Source of the DNA: Nostoc sp. RI_552
GTDB taxonomy: Bacteria > Cyanobacteriota > Cyanobacteriia > Cyanobacteriales > Nostocaceae
DNA: 56,935 nt
Assembly (NCBI GenBank): GCA_016124525.1
Contig: WGNO01000040.1
Span: forward strand, 1 to 56,935
Direction of reading: 5' to 3'
The translations under genes and the position numbers were made by a program. The notes under the pieces were generated by a model. It did no database searches, was not told the DNA's origin, and saw only the letters and a program-made list of their open reading frames with translations. The stretch's first letter is position 1. Each line of letters starts with the position of its first letter. Shown in pieces: positions 56,717-56,935 of this stretch.

Positions 56717-56935
56717 ATGATGATTATAAATTCATTTCCCAAGATTGTCAAAGACATCCTCAGACCGTTGCCAAAAAATGATTATCCAGTTTTTAACAGC
56801 CGTCTTTATGTTGAGTGTTGGTTGGCTTATGCCTTGGATAATAGTTTAACAAGTATGCGGGACTTATTTACAAGATTAAACAATACAGGGATTGATGTAA
56901 GAATTTCGACATTTTCCAAAGCTAACACACATAGA
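56717..56935 (+). mobile_element. IS4-type transposase, 5' part cut by window edge
   Basis: An open frame from ATG 56717 runs to the last base (73 codons): MMINSFPKIVKDILRPLPKN, VFNSRLYVECWLAYALDN, SMRDLFTRLNNTGIDVRIST, then FSKANTHR. The MRDLF.RLNNTGI....STFSKA stretch is typical of IS4-family transposases in cyanobacteria. The DDE residues would lie beyond the window, so intactness cannot be judged. Confidence 0.75.

Overview
The window comes from a filamentous, heterocyst-type cyanobacterium (Nostocales). The evidence is a complete scytonemin sunscreen cluster, PSRP-3/Ycf65, an FtsH3-like protease, a CYP110-like P450, short AATTACG tandem repeats and many HIP1 octamers (GCGATCGC, for example at 11518, near 13370, 23527, 28368 and 42382). 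No database search was possible; all names rest on motifs and remembered family features.

Region 1 (1-5072) is a chaperone-usher fimbrial locus: an SCPU-type pilin, a PapD-like chaperone, a second pilin on the opposite strand, and a FimD-like usher. An 11-base G run lies upstream of the first pilin. Region 2 (5075-8234) holds a decayed comM/yifB fragment abutting a CRISPR array of 28 repeats and 27 spacers with no cas genes in the window. Its AT-rich right flank is probably the leader. Region 3 (8235-12623) is a two-gene unit: a long GrpE-like protein and a large protein that fuses an NYN/PIN-like nuclease domain to an Hsp70 ATPase. This is the least familiar system in the window.

Region 4 (12700-23880) is ordinary chromosome: tRNA-Ala(GGC), a small membrane protein, hisF, ruvB, a TPR protein, a glycosyltransferase, a P450, a HAD hydrolase, PSRP-3, an aminotransferase class IV/PabC-like gene that seems to lack a standard start codon, and ftsH.

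Region 5 (24005-53952) is the scytonemin locus. A histidine kinase and an AraC-type response regulator are transcribed leftward. After a 1.3 kb AT-rich gap, scyA-scyB-scyC-scyD-scyE-scyF run rightward, followed by eboA-eboB-eboC, a glycosyltransferase, tyrA, a DsbA-like oxidoreductase, eboD (aroB-like), eboE, eboF, trpEG, trpC, trpA, trpB, trpD and aroG. The aro/trp/tyr genes supply tryptophan and a tyrosine-pathway precursor. ScyB deaminates tryptophan, ScyA couples the product to p-hydroxyphenylpyruvate, and ScyC cyclises it. The Ebo proteins are implicated in moving the monomer to the periplasm, where the exported ScyD/E/F proteins are thought to act. The tyrosinase gene tyrP, found in the N. 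punctiforme cluster, is absent here. A dehydrogenase fragment sits between trpC and trpA.

Region 6 (53953-56935) holds a terminator, a MITE-like element, a glycine/serine-rich repeat protein on the minus strand, an IS5-type transposase remnant and the 5' part of an IS4-type transposase cut by the window edge.
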